DNA from: an uncultured Prevotella sp.
Lineage (GTDB): Bacteria > Bacteroidota > Bacteroidia > Bacteroidales > Bacteroidaceae
Direction: 5' to 3'
Assembly: GCA_905198745.1 (NCBI GenBank)
Contig: CAJKDU010000005.1
Span: 1-64,000, forward strand
Length of the DNA stretch: 64,000 bases
Position numbers and translations under genes: made by a program. Under the pieces are notes generated by a model. It ran no database searches. It was given only the letters and a program-made list of their open reading frames with translations, and was not told the DNA's origin. Below are positions 1 through 7,362 of this stretch, piece by piece (the stretch's first letter is position 1; the number at the start of each line of letters is the position of its first letter).

Positions 1-308
1 TATACCGTCATAGATGGGATGTTGAGGTTTTCTTCAAGTGGATAAAGCAGAATATCGTAGTGAAGAACTTGTGGGGATATTCAGAGAATGCAGTACGTAC
101 TCATTTATGGGTTGCTATAATTGCATATCTGATAATCGCCAAAATCAAGGCTGACTACAAAAGTCCGTATTCAATCACCGAGGTGGCTACGTTAATAAGA
201 ATCTCCGCACTCGAAAGGGTGGATTTGAGAGACCTCATAACTAAGCCAAAGAACTCAATCATTCAAAAACAAGATGTCAAAGAACTCACTTTATTTGATG
301 AATTTTAA
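1..308 (+). mobile_element. IS4-family transposase, 3' fragment (5' end outside window)
   Basis: The frame is open from base 3 to a TAA at 306-308, so this is the last 101 residues of a gene that begins upstream. The first visible residues form the YREK signature of IS4-type DDE transposases with exact spacing: Tyr (3-5), Arg (12-14), Glu (24-26, the catalytic acidic residue) and Lys (45-47). The following NLWGYSENAVRTH segment and a hydrophobic IIAYLIIAKIKA stretch are typical of the C-terminal end of Bacteroidetes IS4 transposases. The fragment keeps its stop codon, so it may be the tail of an intact copy; the window cannot show this. The downstream inverted repeat of the element was not identified with certainty. 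Confidence 0.85.
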
Positions 309-313
309 TAACC

Positions 314-330
314 ATGCGATTTTATCGCAT
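314..330. repeat. 7-bp inverted repeat just after the transposase stop
   Basis: ATGCGAT, three T, ATCGCAT. It lies 5 bases after the transposase stop codon and may be part of the insertion-sequence end or a short terminator. No T-run follows, and the partner end lies outside the window. Confidence 0.4.
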
Positions 331-430
331 CAGTACTAATCCTATATTGTTGTTGGAAGGAATGATAATCGTTCTGTTTCACATTATTAGCAATATTTTT
401 CACGTCACGAAAGGATTTTTAGCAAAAACA

Positions 431-462
431 TTTGGATTTTAAAATCTTTTGTATTAATTTTG
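431..462 (+). promoter_or_regulatory. Bacteroidetes-type promoter of the GldB-like gene
   Basis: TTTG at 431-434, a 20-base spacer, then TAATTTTG at 455-462, an exact match to the -33/-7 consensus of Bacteroidetes primary sigma factor. Transcription would begin near 469, leaving about 16 bases before the TTG codon at 486. This placement rules out the longer reading of the downstream ORF that begins at 432. Confidence 0.75.
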
Positions 463-485
463 CAAACGTAATCAGACAGATAACA

Positions 486-1280
486 TTGAAACGACTATTG
501 TTTTTTCTTTTGGCAGGGATGATTTTGGCTTCTTGTGAGTTTAAGCTAAAGTCTTATGACGACGATGATGACAACGCACGCATTGAGGTGAAACGTTATG
601 ATCGTCTCGAAAGCCGTTATCTGACCACTGGCGACTTTTCTGCCCTTCAGCAGATGAACATTGACTACCCAATGGAGACTCGCACGCTGATAGAAAAGAT
701 GACCCGCATAGGTTCCGTTGACGACCCTTCTATCAGTACCAAGTTTCTTAACTTCTACCAAGACTCTGTGCTTCAGACGCTTATAGCCGATGCCAGTGCA
801 GAGTTTGCCTCTATGGACGATGTGAACGAGGAGTTTAATAGTGCCTTCAAATATCTGCGTAAGCACATTGCTCATTTCCCCAAGCCAATGATTTATGCCC
901 AAATCGGAGCCCTCGACCAGAGTGTGGTGGTGGGTGACCAGACCATCGGCTTCTCCATTGACAAGTATCTTGGCGTCAACTATCCCCTCTATGCGAAGTA
1001 TTACACTTATGCCCAGCGTCAGCAGATGACGCGTGAATATATTGTGCCAGACTGTCTGAATTTCTACCTGCTGAGTCTCTATCCCATGAAAAACTTTGAG
1101 CAGCGCACTCAGCGCGAGCGAGATCTGCACGTGGCCAAGGTGATGTGGGTGACCAACAAGGCCTTGGACAAGCGCTTCTGGAAGACTCCTTTTGTCAAGA
1201 TGATTGACAACTACATGAAGTGCCACGATGATGTGACCATCGACGAGCTGCTTAAGGGAAACGACTATTCCATGTTTTAA
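486..1280 (+). CDS. GldB-like lipoprotein
   Basis: A 264-residue exported lipoprotein. From the TTG at 486 the product begins MKRLLFFLLAGMILASC, a lipoprotein signal peptide with lipobox LASC, followed by an unusual run of five Asp. The body resembles GldB, the gliding-motility/type IX-associated lipoprotein of Bacteroidetes; in non-gliding Prevotella its exact role is unknown. The open frame extends to 432, but the promoter lies inside that extension, so 486 is preferred although TTG starts are uncommon. It stands alone, with its own promoter and a hairpin terminator at 1322-1358. The family call is from overall resemblance of the sequence and is less certain than the lipoprotein assignment. 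Confidence 0.75.
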   Translation: MKRLLFFLLAGMILASCEFKLKSYDDDDDNARIEVKRYDRLESRYLTTGDFSALQQMNIDYPMETRTLIEKMTRIGSVDDPSISTKFLNFYQDSVLQTLIADASAEFASMDDVNEEFNSAFKYLRKHIAHFPKPMIYAQIGALDQSVVVGDQTIGFSIDKYLGVNYPLYAKYYTYAQRQQMTREYIVPDCLNFYLLSLYPMKNFEQRTQRERDLHVAKVMWVTNKALDKRFWKTPFVKMIDNYMKCHDDVTIDELLKGNDYSMF

Positions 1281-1321
1281 ATGACGCCTACAATATAGTA
1301 TAAAGGAAAGGCCGTCTGTTC

Positions 1322-1358
1322 AAAAGTTTCTTAAATATAGGTTTTGAGAAACTTTTTT
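1322..1358 (+). terminator. Rho-independent terminator after the GldB-like gene
   Basis: AAAAGTTTCT (1322-1331) pairs with AGAAACTTTT (1347-1356), a 10-bp stem with a 15-base loop followed by T residues. It separates the lipoprotein gene from the Bat operon. Confidence 0.65.
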
Positions 1359-1403
1359 AATATAAATTAGTCAGTTATTTTATTCTATCCACAGAATAAA
1401 TCG

Positions 1404-1411
1404 TAATTTTG
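1404..1411 (+). promoter_or_regulatory. -7 element of the Bat operon promoter
   Basis: TAATTTTG, an exact TAnnTTTG match, 49 bases before the MoxR start codon. The expected -33 TTTG is not clear; only a T-rich stretch lies at the right distance. Confidence 0.6.
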
Positions 1412-1459
1412 CGGAAAGAAAGAATTTGATTATTTGTATTAAGCGTAAACAGAATAATT

Positions 1460-2455
1460 ATGGCTGAAGCTATTGACATCCGCGAACTCAACATGCGGAT
1501 AGAACAACAGAGTGGTTTCGTAACCAATCTCACTGCGGGCATGGACCGCGTGATTGTAGGACAGAAACATTTGGTAGACTCCCTTCTTATCGGTCTTTTA
1601 AGCGACGGGCATATATTGCTTGAAGGTGTGCCTGGACTTGCCAAGACATTGGCTATCAAGACATTGTCGCAACTTATTGACTCCAAATACTCACGTATAC
1701 AGTTTACTCCCGATCTTCTTCCTGCCGATGTTATCGGCACGCTCATCTATTCTCAAAAAGACGAGTCGTTCCATGTGAAGAAAGGCCCCGTGTTTGCCAA
1801 CTTCGTGCTGGCAGATGAAATCAACCGTGCGCCGGCCAAGGTGCAGAGTGCCCTGCTCGAGGCCATGCAGGAACATCAGGTGACTATCGGTGACCAGACG
1901 TTCAACCTGCCGGATCCCTTCCTTGTGATGGCTACCCAGAACCCTGTGGAGCAGGAAGGTACCTATCAGCTGCCCGAGGCACAGGTAGACCGTTTCATGC
2001 TCAAGGTCATTATCAGCTATCCAACCGTGGAGGAGGAGAAGCTCATCATCCGCGAGAATCTTGCAGGCAAGATGCCTGAGGTTACACCCGTGGTAACCGC
2101 TGAAGAGATTCTCAAGGCTCGCGAAATTGTCAAGCAGGTCTACATCGACGAGAAGATAGAGCAGTATATAGCCGACCTTGTGTTCGCCACCCGCTATCCC
2201 GAGAAATACGGTCTGCCCGAACTGAAGGACATGATTACGTTCGGAGGCAGCCCGCGTGCGAGCATCAACCTCGCCAAGGCCGCCCGTGCCTATGCCTTCA
2301 TCCGTCGCCGTGGCTACGTGGTGCCTGAGGATGTCCGTGCAGTGGCCCATGACGTGCTGCGCCACCGTATAGGCCTTTCCTATGAGGCAGAGGCAAGCAA
2401 TGTCACGAGCGAGGAGATTGTCAGCACCATCATCAACAAGGTGGAGGTGCCCTGA
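1460..2455 (+). CDS. MoxR-family AAA ATPase of the Bat operon
   Basis: A 331-residue MoxR-type AAA+ ATPase, thought to act as a chaperone-like factor that matures VWA-domain proteins. Walker A GVPGLAKT lies at residues 56-63, Walker B VLADEIN at 116-122 and sensor 1 ATQN at 158-161; the length is normal. It is the first gene of a same-strand series with DUF58 and VWA partners, which is the classic MoxR/Bat arrangement first described in Bacteroides fragilis as aerotolerance genes. A TAnnTTTG promoter lies directly upstream. The ATPase assignment is firm; the physiological substrate is inferred from context. Confidence 0.95.
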   Translation: MAEAIDIRELNMRIEQQSGFVTNLTAGMDRVIVGQKHLVDSLLIGLLSDGHILLEGVPGLAKTLAIKTLSQLIDSKYSRIQFTPDLLPADVIGTLIYSQKDESFHVKKGPVFANFVLADEINRAPAKVQSALLEAMQEHQVTIGDQTFNLPDPFLVMATQNPVEQEGTYQLPEAQVDRFMLKVIISYPTVEEEKLIIRENLAGKMPEVTPVVTAEEILKAREIVKQVYIDEKIEQYIADLVFATRYPEKYGLPELKDMITFGGSPRASINLAKAARAYAFIRRRGYVVPEDVRAVAHDVLRHRIGLSYEAEASNVTSEEIVSTIINKVEVP

Positions 2456-2516
2456 CCAAGCCAAGACGGACTGAAAGCCCAAGCTTTCAGCCCGTATCCT
2501 TTTTATGAAGACCACA

Positions 2517-3386
2517 ATGGAAACATCAGACATTCTCAAGAAAGTAAGGAAGATAGAGATCAAGACGCGTGGACTGAGCTCCAACATCTTCGCCGGCCAG
2601 TATCACTCAGCCTTCAAGGGCAGGGGCATGGCTTTTTCGGAGGTGAGGGAATATCAGTTCGGCGACGACGTGCGCGACATAGACTGGAATGTCACGGCTC
2701 GTTTTCACCGGCCTTACGTCAAGGTGTTCGAGGAGGAACGCGAACTCACGGTGATGTTGCTCATCGACGTGTCGGGCTCGCTCGACTTCGGCACGCAGAA
2801 GCAGATGAAGCGTGAGATGGAGACGGAGATTGCCGCCACGCTCGCTTTCAGCGCCATCCAAAACAACGACAAGATTGGCGTTGTCTTCTTTTCCGACTGC
2901 ATAGAGAAATACATTCCGCCCAAGAAAGGACGCAAGCACATACTTTATATCATCCGTGAGATGCTCGACTTCAAGCCGAAGAGCAAGCGCACCGACCTGA
3001 AGATGGGCGTGGAATTTCTCACCCAGGTGATGAAGCGGCGGTGCACGGCCTTCCTCCTGAGCGACTTCTACACTCGCCAGGACTTCCAGCGGCCCTTGCT
3101 CATCTGCAACGAGAAGCACGACGTGGTGGCCATACAGATTTATGACCCCCGAGCTAAGGAACTCCCTGACGTGGGACTTGTCAAGGTGTGCGACGCCGAG
3201 ACTGGCCACGAAATGTACATAGACACCAGCAGTTCCAAGCTTCGCCGTATGCACAAGGCCTACTGGCTCCAGCGACAGGACGAACTGAAGAAAACATTTG
3301 CCCGGTGCAAGGTGGACAGTGTTACAGTGGCTACAAACGAAGACTATGTGAAGGCGCTCATGATGCTCTTTGCCATGAGAAGCTGA
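2517..3386 (+). CDS. DUF58 domain protein
   Basis: A soluble protein of 289 residues from the chosen start. The DUF58 signature (FGDDVRDIDWNVTAR) lies near residue 50, followed by a VWA-like fold with a MIDAS-type D-V-S-G-S in LLIDVSGSLDF. An in-frame ATG also exists at 2505; 2517 gives METSDILKKVRKIEIKTRGL, which resembles the usual N-terminus of Bacteroidetes homologues. DUF58 proteins nearly always pair with MoxR ATPases, and this one sits about 60 bases after it. Probable role: part of the MoxR-VWA assembly at the cytoplasmic membrane. The exact function is not established. Confidence 0.93.
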   Translation: METSDILKKVRKIEIKTRGLSSNIFAGQYHSAFKGRGMAFSEVREYQFGDDVRDIDWNVTARFHRPYVKVFEEERELTVMLLIDVSGSLDFGTQKQMKREMETEIAATLAFSAIQNNDKIGVVFFSDCIEKYIPPKKGRKHILYIIREMLDFKPKSKRTDLKMGVEFLTQVMKRRCTAFLLSDFYTRQDFQRPLLICNEKHDVVAIQIYDPRAKELPDVGLVKVCDAETGHEMYIDTSSSKLRRMHKAYWLQRQDELKKTFARCKVDSVTVATNEDYVKALMMLFAMRS

Positions 3387-3411
3387 GCGCTTTCCGCTAA
3401 ACAATGACATT

Positions 3412-4485
3412 ATGTTGAGACGAATTATAACCATGTTCCTGCTGATTGCCGGTTGCCTCGGCACCCGGGCACAAGTGCAGGTGGAGTCGGCCATCGACAC
3501 CATCTCCATTCTTGTGGGCCAACAGGTACATCTCAGCCTGAGCGTCACCGCTCCCAAGGATGCACGCCTGCTGATGCCCCGCTACAAGGCACAGCAGATG
3601 ATGACACCTGGCGTGGAGGTGCTCGACGACCATCAGGCAGACACCACCGAGATGGATAACAACTTTGTCAAGGTGACCCGCCACTACACGCTCACCTCAT
3701 TCGACGAGCGCCTTTACTATCTGCCGCCGCTCACTGTCAAGGTGAACGGCAAGGCCTACAAGAGCCGCAGTTTGGCACTCAAGGTGCTTACCGTAGACGT
3801 GGACACTCTTCACCCTAACAAGTTCTATCCTCCCAAAGACGTGCAGGACAATCCTTTCTTGTGGGACGAATGGGCTCCGTCGTTCTACTTGAGCATGTTG
3901 ATGGTAATTCTCTTGTTTGCAGCTTATTACCTGTGGCTCAGAATGAAGGATAACAAACCGGTGTTCATTCCCGTGAAGATAGTGAAACGACTCCTGCCTC
4001 ATCAGAAGGCCATGAAGGAGATAGAAGAACTCAAGGCCGACCGCACCGCCAATACGGAGAACGTGAAGGAATACTACACCAAGCTCACCGACACCCTGCG
4101 CAAGTACATGCAGGAACGCTTCGGGTTCAACGCCATGGAAATGACCACAACGGAAATCATCCAGAGGTTACGCGGTGAGCAAGACCAGGAAAAGATAGAC
4201 GAACTGAAGATGCTCTTCGAAACCGCCGACCTTGTGAAGTTTGCCAAGTATTCTACGCTCATCAACGAGAACGACCTGAACCTTGTCAACGCAGTGAAGT
4301 TCATCAACTCCACGAAGTTGGACAAGCCTCCGGTGGAAGAGAACGTGGCGCCGAAGCTCACCGAGAGTCAGGAGCGCAGCATCCGCTCACGCAGGGTGCT
4401 CCAGATTGCCGTTGCAGCACTTGTGACGCTCAGCGCAGGATTGGCCGTATACATAGGTTGGAGTCTGTGGCATCTGGTGATGTAA
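3412..4485 (+). CDS. BatD-like membrane protein of the Bat operon
   Basis: 357 residues with an N-terminal signal peptide (cleavage probably after GTRA, residue 20), a periplasmic beta-rich domain, a membrane segment near residues 160-178, a cytoplasmic domain rich in charged helices, and a second membrane helix at the C-terminus (about 330-352). Comparable proteins sit between DUF58 and batA in Bacteroidetes and are annotated as BatD-like or hypothetical. The gene begins 25 bases after the DUF58 stop. Together with the BatD-BatE protein encoded further down, the operon has two proteins with this topology, presumably scaffolds presenting periplasmic domains next to the VWA subunits. Confidence 0.8.
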   Translation: MLRRIITMFLLIAGCLGTRAQVQVESAIDTISILVGQQVHLSLSVTAPKDARLLMPRYKAQQMMTPGVEVLDDHQADTTEMDNNFVKVTRHYTLTSFDERLYYLPPLTVKVNGKAYKSRSLALKVLTVDVDTLHPNKFYPPKDVQDNPFLWDEWAPSFYLSMLMVILLFAAYYLWLRMKDNKPVFIPVKIVKRLLPHQKAMKEIEELKADRTANTENVKEYYTKLTDTLRKYMQERFGFNAMEMTTTEIIQRLRGEQDQEKIDELKMLFETADLVKFAKYSTLINENDLNLVNAVKFINSTKLDKPPVEENVAPKLTESQERSIRSRRVLQIAVAALVTLSAGLAVYIGWSLWHLVM

Positions 4486-4530
4486 GCCAAGTGCCAGCAA
4501 CTCAAGTCAACAGAATTAAACGTTTGAACA

Positions 4531-5529
4531 ATGGAATTTGCTAACAAAGAATATTTCCTGCTTCTGCTTCTGCTCATACCCTATATATTATGGTATATGC
4601 TCTATCGCAAGAAGTCGGAACCAACCATGAGGATGAGCGACACCTTCGCTTACCGCTACGCTCCCAAGAGCTGGCGGGTGAGGCTAATGGATTTGCCCGG
4701 AGTGCTGCGCGCCTTCACCTTCGTGATGATTGTCTTTGTGTTGGCCCGTCCGCAGACCCACAATGACTGGGACGAGCGCTCGGTGGAAGGCATAGACATC
4801 ATGCTTGCCATGGATGTGTCTACCAGTATGCTTGCCGAGGACCTGAAGCCCAACCGACTCGAGGCTGCCAAGGATGTGGCTTCCGAGTTCATTGCCGACC
4901 GTCCTAACGACAATATCGGTCTGACCATTTTTGCCGGTGAGGCTTTCACTCAATGCCCGATGACCACAGACCATGCTTCGCTGCTCAATCTGCTGAGAGG
5001 CGTGCGTACCGATATAGCAGCCAGCGGACTTATCCAGGACGGCACCGCAGTGGGCATGGGATTGGCCAATGCCGTGAGTCGTCTCAAGGGCTCAAAAGCC
5101 AAGAGCAAAGTGGTCATCCTGCTCACCGATGGTAGCAACAACATGGGAGACATCTCGCCCATGACTTCGGCCCAGATAGCCCGTAGTCTTGGCATCCGTG
5201 TCTATACTATCGGTGTGGGCACCAACAAGGTGGCTCCCTATCCGGTGTCGGTAGGTGGCACCACGCAGTATGTCAACATCCCTGTGGAGATAGACACGCG
5301 AACGCTTGCCGGCATAGCCAACACTACTGACGGTAACTTCTACCGTGCCACCAACAACAAGCAACTCAAGCAGATATACAAGGATATAGATAAACTGGAA
5401 AAGTCGAAACTCAACGTCAAGAAGTTTAGCAAACGCTACGACAACTTCCAGCCTTTCGCCATTGCAGCTATCGTTTCACTGCTCCTGGAACTGCTGCTGC
5501 GCATCACCGTGTTGCGCCGTATCCCCTAA
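4531..5529 (+). CDS. batA: BatA, VWA-domain membrane protein
   Basis: 332 residues. Two N-terminal membrane helices (about 9-26 and 58-74) precede a von Willebrand A domain with a complete MIDAS: D95-x-S97-x-S99, Thr in QDGTAVG near 172, and Asp in LLTDGSNN at 200. A third helix ends the protein (about 308-328). This is the BatA architecture, with the VWA domain flanked by membrane anchors. It is followed 18 bases later by batB, its paralogue. Metal-dependent ligand binding is likely given the intact MIDAS. In Bacteroides these genes were linked to aerotolerance; elsewhere to envelope stress. Confidence 0.92.
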   Translation: MEFANKEYFLLLLLLIPYILWYMLYRKKSEPTMRMSDTFAYRYAPKSWRVRLMDLPGVLRAFTFVMIVFVLARPQTHNDWDERSVEGIDIMLAMDVSTSMLAEDLKPNRLEAAKDVASEFIADRPNDNIGLTIFAGEAFTQCPMTTDHASLLNLLRGVRTDIAASGLIQDGTAVGMGLANAVSRLKGSKAKSKVVILLTDGSNNMGDISPMTSAQIARSLGIRVYTIGVGTNKVAPYPVSVGGTTQYVNIPVEIDTRTLAGIANTTDGNFYRATNNKQLKQIYKDIDKLEKSKLNVKKFSKRYDNFQPFAIAAIVSLLLELLLRITVLRRIP

Positions 5530-5547
5530 AAAGAAAAAGACAGAGAC

Positions 5548-6579
5548 ATGCTTAGATTTGAAGACCCCGTATATTTTTGGCTTCTGCTCCTCATCCCCAT
5601 CCTGGCGTTTGTGCGCTTCGGGAGCTTGTTGAGCAAGAAGCGGCAACTCAGAAAGTTCGGCGACCCCGAACTCTTGAAACAGCTCATGCCTGACGTGTCG
5701 CGCTATCGGCCAGAGGTGAAGTTCTGGTTGCTCCAGGCTGCGCTCGCCTTGCTCATTGTCATGCTTGCCCGTCCGCAGATGGGCACAAAGATAAGTAACG
5801 AGAAGCGGCAAGGCATAGAAACCCTCATCGCTCTCGACATCAGCAACTCCATGTTGGCACAAGACGTGGCTCCCTCACGACTTGACAAGAGCAAGATGCT
5901 CGTGGAGAATCTCGTGGACCACTTCACCAACGACAAGATAGGACTTGTGGTTTTTGCCGGTGACGCCTATGTGCAGTTGCCCATCACCAGCGACTATGTG
6001 TCGGCCAAGATGTTCCTGCAGAACACTGACCCCTCGCTCATAGCCACCCAGGGCACAGATATAGCGGAGGCCATACGCCTTTCGATGAATAGTTTCACTC
6101 AGGACAAGAAGGTGGGCAAGGCCATTATCCTTATTACTGACGGTGAAGACCATCAGGGTGGGGCAGAAGAGGCTGCCAAAGAGGCCAAGTCCAAGGGCAT
6201 CAAGGTATTCATTCTCGGCATAGGGTCTACCAAGGGCGCACCTATACCGCTGGGCAACGGCGACTACCTCAAGGATCGTCAGGGACAGACCGTGATGACA
6301 GCCGTGAATGAGGACATGTGCAAGCGAGTGGCTGCCGCCGGCAGCGGAACCTATATCCACGTGGACAACACCGGCGACGCGGAGAAGACGCTCGACAGTG
6401 AGATAGCCAAGATGCAGAAAGGTGAGCTCAACAGTGTGGTATACAGCGAGTACGACGAGCAGTTCCAGGCATTTGCCATTCTGGCATTGCTCCTTCTCAT
6501 TGCCGAAATCATCGTTCTTGACCGCAAGAATCCTGTGACGATGAAGATGAACCTGTTCAGGCGAAACAAGAAGAAATAG
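5548..6579 (+). CDS. batB: BatB, VWA-domain membrane protein
   Basis: 343 residues and a paralogue of the preceding batA. It has N-terminal membrane helices (about 8-24 and 57-74), a VWA domain with MIDAS D97-I-S99-N-S101, a conserved GTDIAEAI loop, Asp in LITDGEDHQGG, and a C-terminal helix (about 310-328). The GEDHQGG sequence after the MIDAS aspartate distinguishes BatB from BatA. It lies 11 bases before batC, so co-translation is likely. The pair probably forms a membrane complex whose VWA domains are conditioned by the MoxR ATPase; that link is inferred from the family, not visible here. Confidence 0.92.
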   Translation: MLRFEDPVYFWLLLLIPILAFVRFGSLLSKKRQLRKFGDPELLKQLMPDVSRYRPEVKFWLLQAALALLIVMLARPQMGTKISNEKRQGIETLIALDISNSMLAQDVAPSRLDKSKMLVENLVDHFTNDKIGLVVFAGDAYVQLPITSDYVSAKMFLQNTDPSLIATQGTDIAEAIRLSMNSFTQDKKVGKAIILITDGEDHQGGAEEAAKEAKSKGIKVFILGIGSTKGAPIPLGNGDYLKDRQGQTVMTAVNEDMCKRVAAAGSGTYIHVDNTGDAEKTLDSEIAKMQKGELNSVVYSEYDEQFQAFAILALLLLIAEIIVLDRKNPVTMKMNLFRRNKKK

Positions 6580-6590
6580 AGAATTACAAC

Positions 6591-7286
6591 ATGAAGACAA
6601 TACTCAGATTCATATACTTATTCGTTCTCTTGGTCACGGCGGCTACGAGTGCGCAGGCACAGGCCGACCGCCAGTTTATCCGTGAGGGCAACCGCCTTTA
6701 CCGCCAGAATAACTATGTCAAGGCAGAGACCGAATACCGCAAGGCTCTCTCGAAGAACAGCCGTAACACGCAGGCCATGTATAACTTGGGCTGTGCACTG
6801 ATGATGCAGAAGAAAGACTCCCTTGGCATACAGTGGCTCGAACGGGCTGCCCAGGAAGAGAAAGTACCTCTCAGACGTGCCAAGGCCTACCACAATATTG
6901 GCGTGATCTGTCAGGGCCACAGGCTCTTTGCCGAGGCTATAGAAGCCTATAAGTCATCGCTCAGGCTTAACCCGGGCGACAACGAGACTCGTTACAACCT
7001 TGTGCTATGTAAGAGGCAGTTGAAAAACAATCCCGACAAGAACAAGCAAAACAAGGACAGGGATAAGAATAAGAACAAGCAGAACAAGGATAAGCAAAAT
7101 AAAAAAGACCAGCAAGACAAACAGAAGGACAAGCAGCAACAGCAACCCCAGCCCAAGGAACAGATGAGCAAGGACAATGCAGAGCAATTGCTCAATGCTG
7201 CCATGCAAGAGGAGCAGGCCACACAACAGCGCCTCAAGAGCAAGATGCGGCAACCCAACAGGAAGACGCTGGAAAAGAATTGGTAA
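6591..7286 (+). CDS. batC: BatC, TPR protein with Lys/Gln-rich tail
   Basis: 231 residues: signal peptide (about 1-23), then tetratricopeptide repeats over roughly 25-130 that include NTQAMYNLGCALM and KAYHNIGVICQ. A striking low-complexity tail follows (about 143-205), composed almost only of Lys, Asn, Asp and Gln. BatC proteins of Bacteroidetes have this TPR-plus-charged-tail plan and are predicted periplasmic partners of BatB/BatD. The tail is probably disordered. The gene is followed by a 76-base gap holding two near-identical 25-mers, before the BatD-BatE gene. Confidence 0.9.
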   Translation: MKTILRFIYLFVLLVTAATSAQAQADRQFIREGNRLYRQNNYVKAETEYRKALSKNSRNTQAMYNLGCALMMQKKDSLGIQWLERAAQEEKVPLRRAKAYHNIGVICQGHRLFAEAIEAYKSSLRLNPGDNETRYNLVLCKRQLKNNPDKNKQNKDRDKNKNKQNKDKQNKKDQQDKQKDKQQQQPQPKEQMSKDNAEQLLNAAMQEEQATQQRLKSKMRQPNRKTLEKNW

Positions 7287-7306
7287 CATAGATGCTGCCG
7301 ACTCGA

Positions 7307-7361
7307 AGTCTTATATAAACATCCAGATTGACTTGTAGACTTACATAAACATACTGATTGA
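7307..7361 (+). repeat. Two imperfect 25-bp direct repeats between batC and batD
   Basis: Copies at 7307-7331 and 7337-7361 match at 21 of 25 positions, with a repeat period of 30 bases. The second copy ends one base before the ATG of the BatD-BatE gene, so both copies lie in the leader of that cistron. No function can be assigned. Confidence 0.7.
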
Positions 7362-7362
7362 G

